A stretch of DNA of 64,000 nucleotides from Colwellia sp. TT2012 (GCF_001440345.1 NZ_LJYX01000021.1:372001-436000), one strand, 5' to 3'. Shown: positions 22,767 to 33,641, counted from the first letter of the stretch. Numbers and translations are program-made. Notes: generated from the sequence alone by a model not told the origin.

Positions 22767-23746
22767 TGACTCTTCGCATTGCAATCACCCCAGGCGAGCC
22801 TGCAGGTATTGGTCCAGACCTAGTTATTAGTATTGCCCAGCAAGATTGGCCGGTAGAAATGGTGGTACTGGCTTCAAAAGAGTTGCTGTTAGAGCGTGCT
22901 AAAGCACTCTCTTTGCCATTGACCATAATCGATTATCATCAGCATGTGCCCGCAAGCCCGCAAAAAGCAGGCAGTCTAACCGTGCTTGATATTGAGCTTG
23001 CTCAGCCTAGCATCTCAGGTACATTAAACAGTGCCAACGGCGCTTATGTGATAGAAACATTACGAATTGCCTGTGAAAAAAACATCTCTGGCGAGTTTGA
23101 TGCCTTAGTGACGGGTCCTGTACACAAGGGTCTGATAAACAAAGCTGGCATTGCCTTTAGTGGCCATACTGAATATTTTGCCAACCAAGCTAATTGTACC
23201 GACGTAGTGATGATGCTGGCAACTGAGGGCTTAAGAGTAGCTCTAGTCACCACACATATACCATTAGCCTACGTTGCAAAAGCCATCACTACTGAACGTT
23301 TACAAAAAGTAACCCGTATTTTACATCACGATTTACAAGAAAAATTTGGCATCAAATCGCCAAAAATTTATGCCTGTGGTCTCAATCCTCATGCCGGAGA
23401 AGATGGTCATTTGGGACGTGAAGAAATAGACGTAATGATACCAGCATTTGCAGAACTGCGCGCCGAAGGTATTGATATCATTGGCCCTTTACCTGCTGAT
23501 ACTATATTTCAAGAGAAATACCTGGCTGAAGCGGATGCTATTTTAGCCATGTACCATGATCAAGGGTTGCCGGTACTAAAATATAAGGGTTTTGGCTCAT
23601 CGGTAAATATTACCTTGGGTCTGCCTTTTATTCGCACATCTGTCGACCATGGCACAGCACTAGATCTTGCTGGCAAAGGCACCGCAGATTCGGGCAGCTT
23701 TATTGAAGCAATGCGCAATGCTATCAACTTAGCTAATAACACATAG
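22766..23746 (+). CDS. pdxA: 4-hydroxythreonine-4-phosphate dehydrogenase
   Basis: NAD-dependent step of the DXP-dependent pyridoxal phosphate pathway. The 326-residue protein has the family motifs [22 protein letters not shown] with [20 protein letters not shown] and [12 protein letters not shown], which include the metal-binding histidines. It overlaps surA by one base and precedes rsmA by 18 bases, in the conserved surA-pdxA-rsmA order. Confidence 0.97.
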   Translation: MTLRIAITPGEPAGIGPDLVISIAQQDWPVEMVVLASKELLLERAKALSLPLTIIDYHQHVPASPQKAGSLTVLDIELAQPSISGTLNSANGAYVIETLRIACEKNISGEFDALVTGPVHKGLINKAGIAFSGHTEYFANQANCTDVVMMLATEGLRVALVTTHIPLAYVAKAITTERLQKVTRILHHDLQEKFGIKSPKIYACGLNPHAGEDGHLGREEIDVMIPAFAELRAEGIDIIGPLPADTIFQEKYLAEADAILAMYHDQGLPVLKYKGFGSSVNITLGLPFIRTSVDHGTALDLAGKGTADSGSFIEAMRNAINLANNT

Positions 23747-23764
23747 TTTAACGAAGAAAGAGTT

Positions 23765-24622
23765 ATGAACGATAAAAAACATTTAGGTCACCAAGCAAAG
23801 AAACGCTTTGGACAAAACTTCCTCCACAATGAAGCTGTAATCAGTGACATTGTCGATGCCATTAATCCCGAACCTGGTGAAAACCTGGTAGAAATAGGCC
23901 CAGGTTTAGGCGCATTAACCGAACCGGTTATCGAGCGTGCAGGTAAAATATCGGTAGTTGAATTAGATAGAGATCTAGCACATAGACTGCGCCATCATCC
24001 TTTTATCGCGGATGACTTAACCATCTATGAAACAGATGCACTCAAGTTTGATTTTTCTCAACTAGCCACTAAAGAAAAGCCGTTGCGGATTTTTGGTAAT
24101 TTACCTTATAACATTTCCACGCCGCTTATTTTTCACCTACTTACTTTTAAAGACCAAGTGCAGGATATGCACTTTATGTTACAAAAAGAAGTCGTTGAAC
24201 GTATGGCCGCAGGACCTCATTGTAAAGCTTATGGTCGCTTATCAATTATGACTCAATACCAATGCCAAGTGTTTCCTGTGATGGAGATTGGCCCTGAGGC
24301 ATTTAGACCAGCCCCTAAAGTAGACTCTGCCATAGTGCGGTTAATCCCTCACGCTCATATTGCCAATCCAGTTAAAGATATCAAGGCTTTAAATACTATT
24401 TGTTTAGCCGCTTTTAATCAGCGCAGAAAAACTATACGAAATAGTTTTAAAAAATTAATTAGCGTAGCGCAGTTAGCTGAGTTAGATATTGATGCAAATT
24501 TACGCCCAGAAAACTTAAGCATTGATGAATATATCAAGCTTGCCAATTTTATTGTTGATAACCCACCTGAGGTCGAGCCGGTAAAAGAAAAACGCCATAT
24601 GGCAAAAAAGAAACTTAATTAA
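23765..24622 (+). CDS. rsmA: 16S rRNA dimethyladenosine transferase
   Basis: RsmA (KsgA) dimethylates A1518 and A1519 of 16S rRNA in late 30S assembly. 285 residues with KKRFGQNFL at the start, the SAM motif [11 protein letters not shown], the catalytic NLPYN motif and [10 protein letters not shown] near the C-terminus. It ends with a lysine-rich tail ([10 protein letters not shown]). In E. coli apaG lies between rsmA and apaH; here only 13 bases separate them. Confidence 0.97.
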   Translation: MNDKKHLGHQAKKRFGQNFLHNEAVISDIVDAINPEPGENLVEIGPGLGALTEPVIERAGKISVVELDRDLAHRLRHHPFIADDLTIYETDALKFDFSQLATKEKPLRIFGNLPYNISTPLIFHLLTFKDQVQDMHFMLQKEVVERMAAGPHCKAYGRLSIMTQYQCQVFPVMEIGPEAFRPAPKVDSAIVRLIPHAHIANPVKDIKALNTICLAAFNQRRKTIRNSFKKLISVAQLAELDIDANLRPENLSIDEYIKLANFIVDNPPEVEPVKEKRHMAKKKLN

Positions 24623-24635
24623 AATGGTATAGTTT

Positions 24636-25490
24636 ATGACAATATATCTGGTGGGCGACATACAAGGTTGTTTTAACGAATTAACCGCCCTACTAGTGCA
24701 AGTCAATTTTGATGGCAATAAAGATACCCTGTATCTTGCGGGCGACTTAGTCGCTCGCGGCCCTGATTCTCTTGCTACCTTACGCTTAGTCAAGTCCCTT
24801 GGTGAAAGTGCCAAAGTTGTTTTAGGCAATCACGATTTACATTTATTAGCTGTTTATGCCGGCATTAGAAAAGTAAAAAAATCAGACAATTTATCGGTGC
24901 TATTGGCTGCCGATGATATTGATGAGTTAATGGATTGGTTAGCAGCACAACCATTATTACAAAAAATACCTAATATAAATTATCAAAAACAACAACAAAA
25001 TAAAACGACCGATGCCTATATGAGCCACGCAGGGATCTCGCCGCAATGGCAACTAGCCGATGCCATTGAGCAAGCACAGTTTGTCCATACTAGACTTGCC
25101 AGTAAAGAGCGCAATACTTGGTTAGCCCATATGTATGGCGAAAAACCTAATCATTGGCAGCAAGCAAAAAGTGACATTGATAAGTTTCGTTATAGTATTA
25201 ATGCCTTTACCCGCATGCGCTATTGCTTTAGTGACGGCTCACTTGAATTTAGCCAGAAAGATTCTCCTGAACATCATAATATGTCCAATAATATAGTGCC
25301 CTGGTATGAGTTATCACAAACTATCAATAATACTGCTTGGGTTTTTGGTCACTGGGCTTCATTAATGGGTCAATGTTCACACACTAATATTTATCCATTA
25401 GATACTGGGTGTGTCTGGGGTAATCAATTGACCATGCTTCGCTGGCATGATAAAAAACACTTCAGACAAGCGGCAATACTGAGTACTTAA
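24636..25490 (+). CDS. apaH: Bis(5'-nucleosyl)-tetraphosphatase, symmetrical
   Basis: Cleaves Ap4A to two ADP and removes Np4N caps from RNA. The 284-residue protein has all the calcineurin-type phosphoesterase metal motifs: GDIQG, GDLVARGPDS, GNHD and a later SHAG; FGHWA closes the site. A short insertion (KQQQQNKTTD) lies near residue 125. It is the last gene of the lptD-surA-pdxA-rsmA-apaH series. About 180 bases without a recognisable element follow before the chemoreceptor. Confidence 0.96.
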   Translation: MTIYLVGDIQGCFNELTALLVQVNFDGNKDTLYLAGDLVARGPDSLATLRLVKSLGESAKVVLGNHDLHLLAVYAGIRKVKKSDNLSVLLAADDIDELMDWLAAQPLLQKIPNINYQKQQQNKTTDAYMSHAGISPQWQLADAIEQAQFVHTRLASKERNTWLAHMYGEKPNHWQQAKSDIDKFRYSINAFTRMRYCFSDGSLEFSQKDSPEHHNMSNNIVPWYELSQTINNTAWVFGHWASLMGQCSHTNIYPLDTGCVWGNQLTMLRWHDKKHFRQAAILST

Positions 25491-25681
25491 AATAAAAAAA
25501 CTTTAATAGCAGATAAAACAAAGTATGCATAGCGGATATGTATTCACTCAGTTTAAGATTAACCGACGATAGAAATTAAATTAAATATTTCCTACTCCGC
25601 GCCGATACAAGCTAAGCTTGATAAATATCAAAACAAATTAACGTATTAACTAGGCAGTAGCCTACCAATTGGGTGGATTCT

Positions 25682-27700
25682 ATGAATTTAACTGTAGCTG
25701 TAAAAATTATTGGTGGCTTCACCATTATTTCAATTTTACTGATAGTAATTAGTGTCATATCGTTATCTAATTTAAATACCATCAGCGAGTCAACTCAACG
25801 ACAAAATACTCTGGCAATTCCAACCCTCAAAGCCAGTAATAAATTAGCCCTTGATTTAAGTAAAATGAACAATTTATTGCTAAAAGGCTACTACCAATCT
25901 GATCTCACCTTATTAGCTAAAGAGTTGCAGCATTTCAAGCATACTAACAGCCAATTCAGCCAACAAATATCAGATTTGAAACAAATAGTTGCTAGTGAGC
26001 AAGACTTATTGGCAAACTTAAATCAAGTGGACCAACTTTATGCTAATTTTTACAATGCCGGTCTTGGCTTATTTAGTAACCATAAAACGAGTATCGTCCA
26101 AGAGCAGCTATTAATTGAAAAAATAGAGATCTTAGAAGAACAAGCTGATGATGCCGTGATGCTACTGTTAGATTTAGCAGATCATGACTTGGCGGATAGC
26201 AAACTTCAACGGACAATAAGCTTGAGTGAACACGTAGAAAATCAATTTAACTCCATTATCTCTTCTGCTTTAGAATATCGTGATATCTTAGATCCAGGCA
26301 CTGCCCAACTCATCGAGAGTGAGCTGACTCGTAGCATCATCGCCGCAAAAAAATCAGTTGATGATATTATCATGGAATTAAATATCCATGGTATTCATGA
26401 CGTATCACAAGAAATAGCCTCGGCCTTTCGTGCCATGCAAAGCCTCTTATCTCAAGACAACGGCATCATTGCTCATAAAAACAGGCAACTTAAAGCCAAT
26501 AAACGAGCCGCGGCCATGCTAGTAGAAGAAGAGAAAATTGCTAATAAAGTTAACAAGATATTAGATAAGCAAATTGAACTAGCCAATAGAACGACGATTC
26601 AAGCAAGTCAAATGGTAGAGGATTCAGTGAGTAGTGGTAGTACACAAACCACGATTATCATGCTTATTTCAATTGTTATGGCACTAATTATTACTAGAGC
26701 TACCCTTATTGGCATTACGCGACCACTAGCACGTGTTAATAAAATGCTTAATACTGTCGCTTCAGGTGACCTATCGATGAAACTTGATGAAAGTGGTAAT
26801 GACGAATTTGCTCAGCTATCAAGAAACTGCAATTTATTAATTGATAGCTTACGCAACCTGATTGAGGGTATTGTCAATCGCTCAGCACAACTTGCTGCAG
26901 CGGCCGAGCAAACCTCAGCTGTTACCGCGCAAAGTACCACCGCAATTGAAGAGCAGCGCAATCAAGTAGAACAAGCAGCCTCTGCCACTACTGAAATGAG
27001 CAGTACCGCCCAAAGCGTACTGGCAAGTGCAACTGACGCCTTAAGAGAAATAAAGCATGCCGATGATGAAGCTGAGCGTGTTAAAGTTATTTCAGCGAGA
27101 AACCGCCAGACAATTGAGCAACTAGCCACGGAAGTTGAATCTGCAGCTCAGGTTATTAATCAATTACAACAAGATAGCGCTTCCATCGGCGGAATATTAG
27201 ATGTAATTCGTGGTATTGCCGAACAAACGAATTTATTGGCCTTGAATGCGGCTATTGAAGCTGCACGGGCAGGTGAGCAAGGTAGAGGTTTTGCTGTTGT
27301 CGCCGATGAAGTACGGACGTTAGCCAGTAGAACGCAGCAATCCACCTCAGAAATTCAGACCATGATCGAAGCCCTACAATCGGGTGCGGGTAAAGCTGTA
27401 ACCGTAATGGATGCAGGCAAAGCGAAAGCCATTGATTGTGTGAGCCAAAGTAAAGAAGCAGATCAAGCACTTGAAGTCATTACTCATGCGGTACATGAGG
27501 CCTTTGATCGTAGTACACAAATAGCAACAGCTGCCGAAGAACAAAGCGTGGTCGCCAATGAAATTAGTGAAAACCTGGAGTCTATTGTAGCAATTGCCGA
27601 GCAAACCACCGCTGGCTCGCAACAAACAGCAGCATCAAGTAGTGAAGTTGCTCGTTTAGCAGAAGAACTACAACAATCGGTGCAAGAGTTTAAATTATAA
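25682..27700 (+). CDS. Methyl-accepting chemotaxis protein
   Basis: Membrane chemoreceptor of 672 residues. Membrane helix at about 8-29, helical periplasmic sensor at about 30-318, second helix at about 322-341, HAMP at about 343-395, then the cytoplasmic signalling coiled coil with the conserved tip [22 protein letters not shown] at about 511-532. The sensor is all-helical, so the ligand cannot be named. The open frame begins at a GTG three codons earlier. The ATG at 25682 is preferred because GGTGG lies 5 bases before it. No che genes are adjacent, as is common for orphan receptors. No C-terminal CheR-docking pentapeptide is seen. Confidence 0.94.
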   Translation: MNLTVAVKIIGGFTIISILLIVISVISLSNLNTISESTQRQNTLAIPTLKASNKLALDLSKMNNLLLKGYYQSDLTLLAKELQHFKHTNSQFSQQISDLKQIVASEQDLLANLNQVDQLYANFYNAGLGLFSNHKTSIVQEQLLIEKIEILEEQADDAVMLLLDLADHDLADSKLQRTISLSEHVENQFNSIISSALEYRDILDPGTAQLIESELTRSIIAAKKSVDDIIMELNIHGIHDVSQEIASAFRAMQSLLSQDNGIIAHKNRQLKANKRAAAMLVEEEKIANKVNKILDKQIELANRTTIQASQMVEDSVSSGSTQTTIIMLISIVMALIITRATLIGITRPLARVNKMLNTVASGDLSMKLDESGNDEFAQLSRNCNLLIDSLRNLIEGIVNRSAQLAAAAEQTSAVTAQSTTAIEEQRNQVEQAASATTEMSSTAQSVLASATDALREIKHADDEAERVKVISARNRQTIEQLATEVESAAQVINQLQQDSASIGGILDVIRGIAEQTNLLALNAAIEAARAGEQGRGFAVVADEVRTLASRTQQSTSEIQTMIEALQSGAGKAVTVMDAGKAKAIDCVSQSKEADQALEVITHAVHEAFDRSTQIATAAEEQSVVANEISENLESIVAIAEQTTAGSQQTAASSSEVARLAEELQQSVQEFKL

Positions 27701-27773
27701 TGATAATTTTAAGTTGCAAGTAGAAGTTTCACTTTAACTTGCAGCTTAAAGCAGACTTAAAGCATAATTACAG

Positions 27774-27991
27774 TTGACATATGGCGCGCTAACTATATAA
27801 TGCTCCCAGCTTGAAGTTAGTTTATTTTTTTGTACACCATTACGATGTTATCTCATGCTTATTTAGATAAGATATCTGTAACACGTCCTGATTTATAAGT
27901 AATAGCAACTCTTTTTAGCAAACCCGCTGGTACTTTGTCTTACAACAATAATGCCAGCACAATTACTCTTAAATATTTATAGGATACAGAT
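27774..27991 (+). promoter_or_regulatory. Strong promoter and long leader of the cold-shock gene
   Basis: TTGACA at 27774-27779 and TATAAT at 27796-27801 are both consensus, 16 bases apart. A start near 27808 leaves a leader of about 185 bases before the ATG. Long leaders are the hallmark of cspA-type genes, where leader RNA refolding controls stability and translation with temperature. That function is inferred by analogy. The leader includes several short self-complementary runs (GTTATC...GATAAG-like near 27847-27872). Confidence 0.8.
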
Positions 27992-28198
27992 ATGTCTACT
28001 ACTACTGGTACAGTAAAATGGTTCAACGAAGCTAAAGGTTTTGGTTTTATCGAGCAAGAAAATGGTCCAGACGTTTTTGCTCACTTCAACGCTATCGTTG
28101 GTGACGGTTTCAAAACTCTTGCTGAAGGTCAAAAAGTTGAATTTACAGTAACTGAAGGTCAAAAAGGCCCTCAAGCTGAAAACATCGTTGCACTTTAA
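27992..28198 (+). CDS. CspA-family cold-shock protein
   Basis: A 68-residue single cold-shock domain protein that binds single-stranded nucleic acid and melts RNA structure. It has [16 protein letters not shown] (RNP1) and VFAHF (RNP2). Length and sequence fit CspA/CspE-type proteins, and I cannot tell which paralogue. The strong promoter and long leader upstream suggest cold induction, although some family members are constitutive. AGGATA lies just upstream. It is monocistronic, with a hairpin and then a terminator downstream. Confidence 0.95.
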   Translation: MSTTTGTVKWFNEAKGFGFIEQENGPDVFAHFNAIVGDGFKTLAEGQKVEFTVTEGQKGPQAENIVAL

Positions 28199-28207
28199 TT
28201 TGTAATG

Positions 28208-28237
28208 TTTATATTAGTTACCATTAACTAATATAAA
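28208..28237 (+). other. Perfect 13-bp hairpin in the 3' untranslated region of the cold-shock gene
   Basis: TTTATATTAGTTA, a 4-base CCAT loop and its exact reverse complement begin 10 bases after the stop codon and end 11 bases before the intrinsic terminator. It has no U-run, so it is not itself a terminator. It could protect the mRNA 3' end or act as an RNA processing or temperature-sensitive element; none of these is shown. Confidence 0.7.
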
Positions 28238-28247
28238 GATGTTAACA

Positions 28248-28279
28248 AAGGGACATACCTGCAAAGGATGTCCTTTTTT
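28248..28279 (+). terminator. Intrinsic terminator of the cold-shock gene
   Basis: GGACAT pairs with ATGTCC, extended by weaker pairs, across an 11-base loop and followed by TTTTTT. Confidence 0.82.
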
Positions 28280-28442
28280 GTTGCCTGTAATATACTTACT
28301 TCTATGCAAGCTGCTTCTGCTACAACTTAATCTGCTCAAGCAGCATAAGACCCCTTTATTGTACGTTCAACCAGCATTTACTACGCTTCCCCACTTTAAA
28401 TGAATATGGCAAGCAGACGCCAAAGATAGTTGCTCAATATTT

Positions 28443-28600
28443 ATACCAATCCATCTAAGTTCTTGCCCACTTGTGGGGGTAAAATAGCCCACGACTATGT
28501 TGCTCTCAATCCCAATAGCCAGCTATTGGTCAATCGAGCGCCTTGTCCTGCAATATTTTCCCAAAGCACAACAAGATCACTAACTTAATGGATTTGGTAT
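28443..28600. repeat. 158-bp palindromic MITE-like element
   Basis: The ends are imperfect inverted repeats: ATACCAATCCATCTAAGTT on the left and the complement of AACTTAATGGATTTGGTAT on the right, about 17 of 20 positions alike allowing two one-base gaps. Complementarity continues inward: CTTG/CAAG, TGTG/CACA, GGGTAAAATA against TATTTTCCC, then a central CAATAG-CCAG-CTATTG hairpin. The whole unit can therefore fold as one long interrupted hairpin. It codes for nothing. I see no clear target duplication and no second full copy in this window. The rest of the gap (28280-28442 and 28601-28636) holds nothing I recognise. Confidence 0.6.
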
Positions 28601-28636
28601 TACTGATAACTTTACTTTTATCCATTAATTAGACAC

Positions 28637-28671
28637 AAAAAAGGCGAGTACTTAAAATAAGCACTCGCCTT
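28637..28671 (-). terminator. Intrinsic terminator of murA
   Basis: On the minus strand ACTCGCC-type arms (GGCGAGT at 28643-28649 with ACTCGCC at 28663-28669) form a stem followed by six T, 49 bases beyond the murA stop. Confidence 0.87.
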
Positions 28672-28719
28672 ATGTTTTTTATGAAGCGGAATGAGCCGCT
28701 TTTACATGCCTATGATGGC

Positions 28720-29994
<1,275 letters not shown>

Positions 29995-30033
29995 TTACTT
30001 AAAATGATGAAAAAATATCGAGTCAGTATACAC

Positions 30034-30064
30034 AAAAATGCCTAGCATTAAAAAGCTAGGCATT
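30034..30064 (-). terminator. Intrinsic terminator between ibaG and murA
   Basis: A perfect 10-bp stem AATGCCTAGC / GCTAGGCATT with an 8-base loop is followed on the minus strand by a run of five T. It is placed where an operon would otherwise continue into murA. Confidence 0.8.
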
Positions 30065-30091
30065 AAAAATACGATTTAGTAACAACTTAAC

Positions 30092-30355
30092 TTAACTATT
30101 GAATAATTTATCACGTTGCCATTGCGCTTTATTAAAGGTTTTCACGGTTACAGCGTGTATTGTGCCATCTTTTATAATATCAGCTAAAGGCTTGAGCACC
30201 GCTTGTTGACGTTTAACACGGCTTAAGTCATCAAACATATCACTCACCGCATTAATACGACATTGTGAGCCATCAAATTTTACATGCACTTCATCAAGCT
30301 CTAGGGCCTCATTAATCAATTTACTTACTAATTCTTCAATTTCACCAACTTCCAA
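30092..30355 (-). CDS. ibaG: BolA-family protein IbaG
   Basis: Small BolA-fold protein (87 residues) that pairs with monothiol glutaredoxin in iron-sulfur handling; in E. coli it affects acid tolerance. It shows FDGSQCRINAV, LSRVKRQQAVLKPL and the conserved histidine in TIHAVTVKTF, which can ligate a cluster. It starts at TTG, decided by a strong AAGGAG 6 bases upstream. It lies 33 bases after mlaB, in the usual mlaFEDCB-ibaG order. Confidence 0.92.
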   Translation of the reverse strand: MEVGEIEELVSKLINEALELDEVHVKFDGSQCRINAVSDMFDDLSRVKRQQAVLKPLADIIKDGTIHAVTVKTFNKAQWQRDKLFNS

Positions 30356-30388
30356 GGGAGTCTCCTTTGTTCGTTATTATTAGGGTTA

Positions 30389-30691
30389 CTAATCACATGC
30401 TATAGGCAATAAACCGTTCACGCCACTTAAGCTAATTAGTTTAGTTAATTTCTCAGGAATATGACTAAAACTTAATGGGCAAGTGTAACGACAAGCCTGC
30501 TCTAAAAGATAAAACAACCAAGCAAGGCCAGCAGTATCAGCTTTACTTACTTGGCTTAAATCAACATTCACCGCACCATGGGCAAACCAATTCGCATATT
30601 CACTTTTTTTGATTTCTGCAACACTATGGCGAGTTAATTCACCAGAGATAGTAAGAGTACCATGATTTAGAACTATATTCGCTTTACTCAC
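30389..30691 (-). CDS. mlaB: STAS-domain protein MlaB
   Basis: Cytoplasmic STAS-domain subunit of the MlaFEDB lipid transporter; it binds the ATPase MlaF and is needed for its activity. 100 residues with the STAS core VDLSQVSKADTAGLAWL, the aspartate-threonine pair being the conserved helix start. It begins at GTG with AAGGG 6 bases upstream, and that site overlaps the stop of mlaC, 3 bases away, so translation is coupled. Confidence 0.9.
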   Translation of the reverse strand: MSKANIVLNHGTLTISGELTRHSVAEIKKSEYANWFAHGAVNVDLSQVSKADTAGLAWLFYLLEQACRYTCPLSFSHIPEKLTKLISLSGVNGLLPIACD

Positions 30692-30694
30692 TAT

Positions 30695-31462
30695 TTACCC
30701 TTGTTGTGCTTTTTTTACCGTGGTGCCACCTTTGGCTGCGCGACTCTTAAAGACAATGTCTTTAGTGCTTTTTATTTTTAATAATTCTGTCACATAAGGT
30801 AGGCCCTTTTTCCGAATCATACCACTTAACTCTACTTGCTTTGAGTCCAGTAAACTTATTCCTTCTGCCACCATATCAAAGGCTTGCCACTGCTTAGTTT
30901 TTTTATTAAGTCTTACTTTGAAAGCGACATTAATATTCGCTCTACCAGGCATGATGATGCGTGTATTCACCGCAACTATTCTTTTACCCGCAAAGGACTT
31001 TTCTGGCGAAAACTCTACCGCCTGATTATCATATAAAGTAAATACTTGTGCATAAGAGCTCACTAAATATTCACGAAAAACAGGGACAAATGCGCGACGT
31101 TCCGCATCAGTCGTTTTCTTTAAGTGTTTACCAATGACTTTGAAAGCGGCATATTGATGGTTGATATAAGGCATAAGTTCTTCTCGAACAATATCCTTAA
31201 GCAAGTTAGGGTTTGCTCTAATGGCTTGCTGCTCAGCTGCAAAACGCTTAAAGGTCTGTTCGGCAGCACCTCGTATCATTTTGTAAGGGTTACTCTGGTC
31301 AATCAGACGTAGTCTAGGCTCTGTCGACAACTTAGTCGCCTGAGATGGTAGCTTAGTTGCCGCTACGTCACTATTCGCCATCGCATTATGGCTTAGTATA
31401 AGACTAATGATTAGACTAAAAAAAACCTTACCCTTATTATTAAAAAGTTTACTTGAACTCAC
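30695..31462 (-). CDS. mlaC: Periplasmic phospholipid-binding protein MlaC
   Basis: Periplasmic carrier that shuttles phospholipid between the outer-membrane MlaA-porin complex and inner-membrane MlaFEDB. 255 residues with a signal peptide ending AMA before NSDVA, then the MlaC fold (YMIRGAAEQTFKRF, INHQYAAFKVIG, WQAFDMVAEGISLL). The frame is open from a GTG at 31480, but I place the start at the GTG at 31462. GAGGAG, the last codons of mlaD, lies 7 bases before it, and the upstream choice would overlap mlaD without a ribosome site. The C-terminus is lysine-rich. Confidence 0.92.
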   Translation of the reverse strand: MSSSKLFNNKGKVFFSLIISLILSHNAMANSDVAATKLPSQATKLSTEPRLRLIDQSNPYKMIRGAAEQTFKRFAAEQQAIRANPNLLKDIVREELMPYINHQYAAFKVIGKHLKKTTDAERRAFVPVFREYLVSSYAQVFTLYDNQAVEFSPEKSFAGKRIVAVNTRIIMPGRANINVAFKVRLNKKTKQWQAFDMVAEGISLLDSKQVELSGMIRKKGLPYVTELLKIKSTKDIVFKSRAAKGGTTVKKAQQG

Positions 31463-31466
31463 GTAC

Positions 31467-31940
31467 TTACTCCTCACCACTGCCTTGGCTAAATAAAAAC
31501 TGTCCTATTAATTCTTCTAACACCAAGGCAGGCCTTGTGTCTTCAATATAATCACCTGGTTGTAAAGTATCAACCGACTCATCTACAAAACCGGGTTGAA
31601 GACCTAAATATTGTTCGCCTAATAAACCGGCAGTTAAGATTGCCACAGAAGTAGCCTCAGATAACTGATTGTACTGAATTTTAATGTCAAGGGTAACTAC
31701 TGGCGTATAGTCTTCGTCATCTAACGAAATATCGCTAACACGGCCAATAACAACACCGCCAATTTTAATGGGCGAACGCACTTTTAAGCCACCTATATTA
31801 TCGAACTTAGCGAAGAGCTGATAACTTTCACCACCAGCACCAAAGCCCGAATTAGCGACCTTCACCGACAACATTAATAAGGCTGCCAGACCTAATGCAA
31901 CAAATAAACCTACCAATAATTCTACTTTCTTAGACACCAT
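31467..31940 (-). CDS. mlaD: MCE-domain lipid transport protein MlaD
   Basis: Inner-membrane-anchored MCE protein that forms the hexameric ring of the Mla transporter. 157 residues: a transmembrane helix at about 9-27, then the MCE domain with FDNIGGLKVRSPIKIGGVVIGRV and TAGLLGEQYLGL, and a C-terminal helix LEELIGQFLF. The ATG at 31940 (MVSKKVELLVG) is preferred over a TTG four codons earlier, since it aligns with E. coli MQTKKNEIWVG. It is shorter at the C-terminus than E. coli MlaD (183). Confidence 0.95.
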   Translation of the reverse strand: MVSKKVELLVGLFVALGLAALLMLSVKVANSGFGAGGESYQLFAKFDNIGGLKVRSPIKIGGVVIGRVSDISLDDEDYTPVVTLDIKIQYNQLSEATSVAILTAGLLGEQYLGLQPGFVDESVDTLQPGDYIEDTRPALVLEELIGQFLFSQGSGEE

Positions 31941-32008
31941 GTCTTTCACCAACGCCTTGTAATAAAAAATTCAATAAAAACATCTAACGGAGTAATTCTT
32001 TTAGCTAA

Positions 32009-32785
32009 CTACTTTACGAACATTAGCGCCGTTAAAATAAAATCTAGACATAAAATCAATAATGACGATTGTACCACAGTAGAGGTTGTTGCCCGACTGA
32101 TGCCCTCTGACGTGGGCTCACAATCATAGCCTTTGTATACCGCTATCCACATCACTACAAAAGCAAAAACAATACTTTTTATAACGCTATTAAGGATATC
32201 TTTTTCAAAATCGACTTGTTCTTGCATCACTGACCAAAAAGTTCCGCTATCAACACCCAACCAATTAACACCAACAACATGAGCACCGAGTATGCCTACC
32301 ATAGAGAAAATGGCCGTTAATAAAGGTAAGCTGATAAAACCAGCCCAAAAGCGTGGTGCAATAATTCGCCTTAACGGATCAATGGCCATCATCTCTAAAC
32401 TTGATAATTGCTCAGTGGCTTTCATTAAACCTATTTCAGCTGTTAATGCTGAGCCGGCACGGCCAGCAAATAATAAAGCGGCAACCACAGGACCAAGCTC
32501 TCGTAATAACGACAAGGCCACCATAGGGCCTAAGCTAGCTTCTGCGCCATAGCCCACTAGAATAGTATAACCTTGTAAAGCTAATACCATACCAATAAAG
32601 GTGCCAGACACTATAATTATCAATAAAGACAAGACACCAACACTATAAAGTTGCTGGATAAGTAAGGGAGTTCCTTTACGCACATTAGGCACATGCACTA
32701 ACGCAGAGATCAACAAGATTACCGCTCGACCTAAACCACTTATCATACTAAGGGTTTGTTTACCTAAATAATGTAACTGCTGCAC
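32009..32785 (-). CDS. mlaE: Phospholipid transporter permease MlaE
   Basis: Integral membrane permease of the Mla ABC system. 258 residues with several hydrophobic helices and the family core [30 protein letters not shown]. The start is GTG with GAGG nine bases upstream. It lies 40 bases after mlaF and 68 before mlaD. The Mla system is thought mainly to return misplaced phospholipid from the outer leaflet; direction is a matter of published debate. Confidence 0.96.
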   Translation of the reverse strand: MQQLHYLGKQTLSMISGLGRAVILLISALVHVPNVRKGTPLLIQQLYSVGVLSLLIIIVSGTFIGMVLALQGYTILVGYGAEASLGPMVALSLLRELGPVVAALLFAGRAGSALTAEIGLMKATEQLSSLEMMAIDPLRRIIAPRFWAGFISLPLLTAIFSMVGILGAHVVGVNWLGVDSGTFWSVMQEQVDFEKDILNSVIKSIVFAFVVMWIAVYKGYDCEPTSEGISRATTSTVVQSSLLILCLDFILTALMFVK

Positions 32786-32825
32786 TATTTTTCGCCTCGA
32801 ATAAGCTTCATTTACTCACTATTCC

Positions 32826-33641
32826 TTAAGATACTTTAATAAGTTCATCACGATAAGCGGGTGCTTCATAATGAAAGGGTACTGCGCCATCAGCTTCACC
32901 TTGTATAAACTGCTGTACCAAAGGCGAGCTATCTTGACGTATCTGCTCAGGTGTACCATGGCCAATGACTTTCTTTTCAGCAACAATATAAATATAATCA
33001 GCAATACTCATGACTTCAGGTACGTCATGTGAAACAACCACTGAAGTTAATCCTAACGCGTCACTTAATGAACGTATTAACCGCACAATAACCCCCATAG
33101 AAATAGGATCTTGGCCAGCAAAAGGTTCATCATACAAGATAAGCTCTGGATCCAAAGCAATTGCGCGTGCTAATGCCACTCGACGAGCCATGCCGCCAGA
33201 AAGCTCGCTGGGCTGTAAGTGCCTTGCGCCACGTAAACCAACCGCTTCAAGTTTCATTAAGACGATTTTTTCAATGATATTTTCAGATAATTTGGTGTGT
33301 TCACGAATGGGAAAAGCGATATTGTCAAAAACACTCATGTCGGTAAATAAGGCGCCACTTTGAAAGAGCATGCTCATTTGTTTACGTGCTTCATATAAAT
33401 CTGCACGAGATAACAAGGGAATATTTTTTCCAGCAAAGAGTATATTACCACTTTCTGGTTTTAATTGTCCGCCAATTAAACGCAACAAGGTTGTTTTACC
33501 TATGCCACTTGGACCCATGATTGCAGTAACTTTTCCCTTGGGAATTGACAGGCTGATATTGTCAAAAATAACCCGCTCACCTCGTTTAAAAGTAAGGTTT
33601 TCAATTTCTACTAAGTTTGCTTCAAATGCAGAGTTTATCAT
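32826..33641 (-). CDS. mlaF: Phospholipid transporter ATP-binding protein MlaF
   Basis: ATPase subunit of the MlaFEDB transporter, 271 residues. Walker A GPSGIGKTT, Q-loop MLFQSGALF, ABC signature LSGGMARRVALARA, Walker B LILYDEPFAG and switch histidine in VVVSHD are all present. It is the first gene of the minus-strand mlaFEDCB-ibaG transcript. The 282 bases between it and the divergent antiporter gene must hold its promoter, but I can assign no clear hexamers. Confidence 0.97.
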   Translation of the reverse strand: MINSAFEANLVEIENLTFKRGERVIFDNISLSIPKGKVTAIMGPSGIGKTTLLRLIGGQLKPESGNILFAGKNIPLLSRADLYEARKQMSMLFQSGALFTDMSVFDNIAFPIREHTKLSENIIEKIVLMKLEAVGLRGARHLQPSELSGGMARRVALARAIALDPELILYDEPFAGQDPISMGVIVRLIRSLSDALGLTSVVVSHDVPEVMSIADYIYIVAEKKVIGHGTPEQIRQDSSPLVQQFIQGEADGAVPFHYEAPAYRDELIKVS

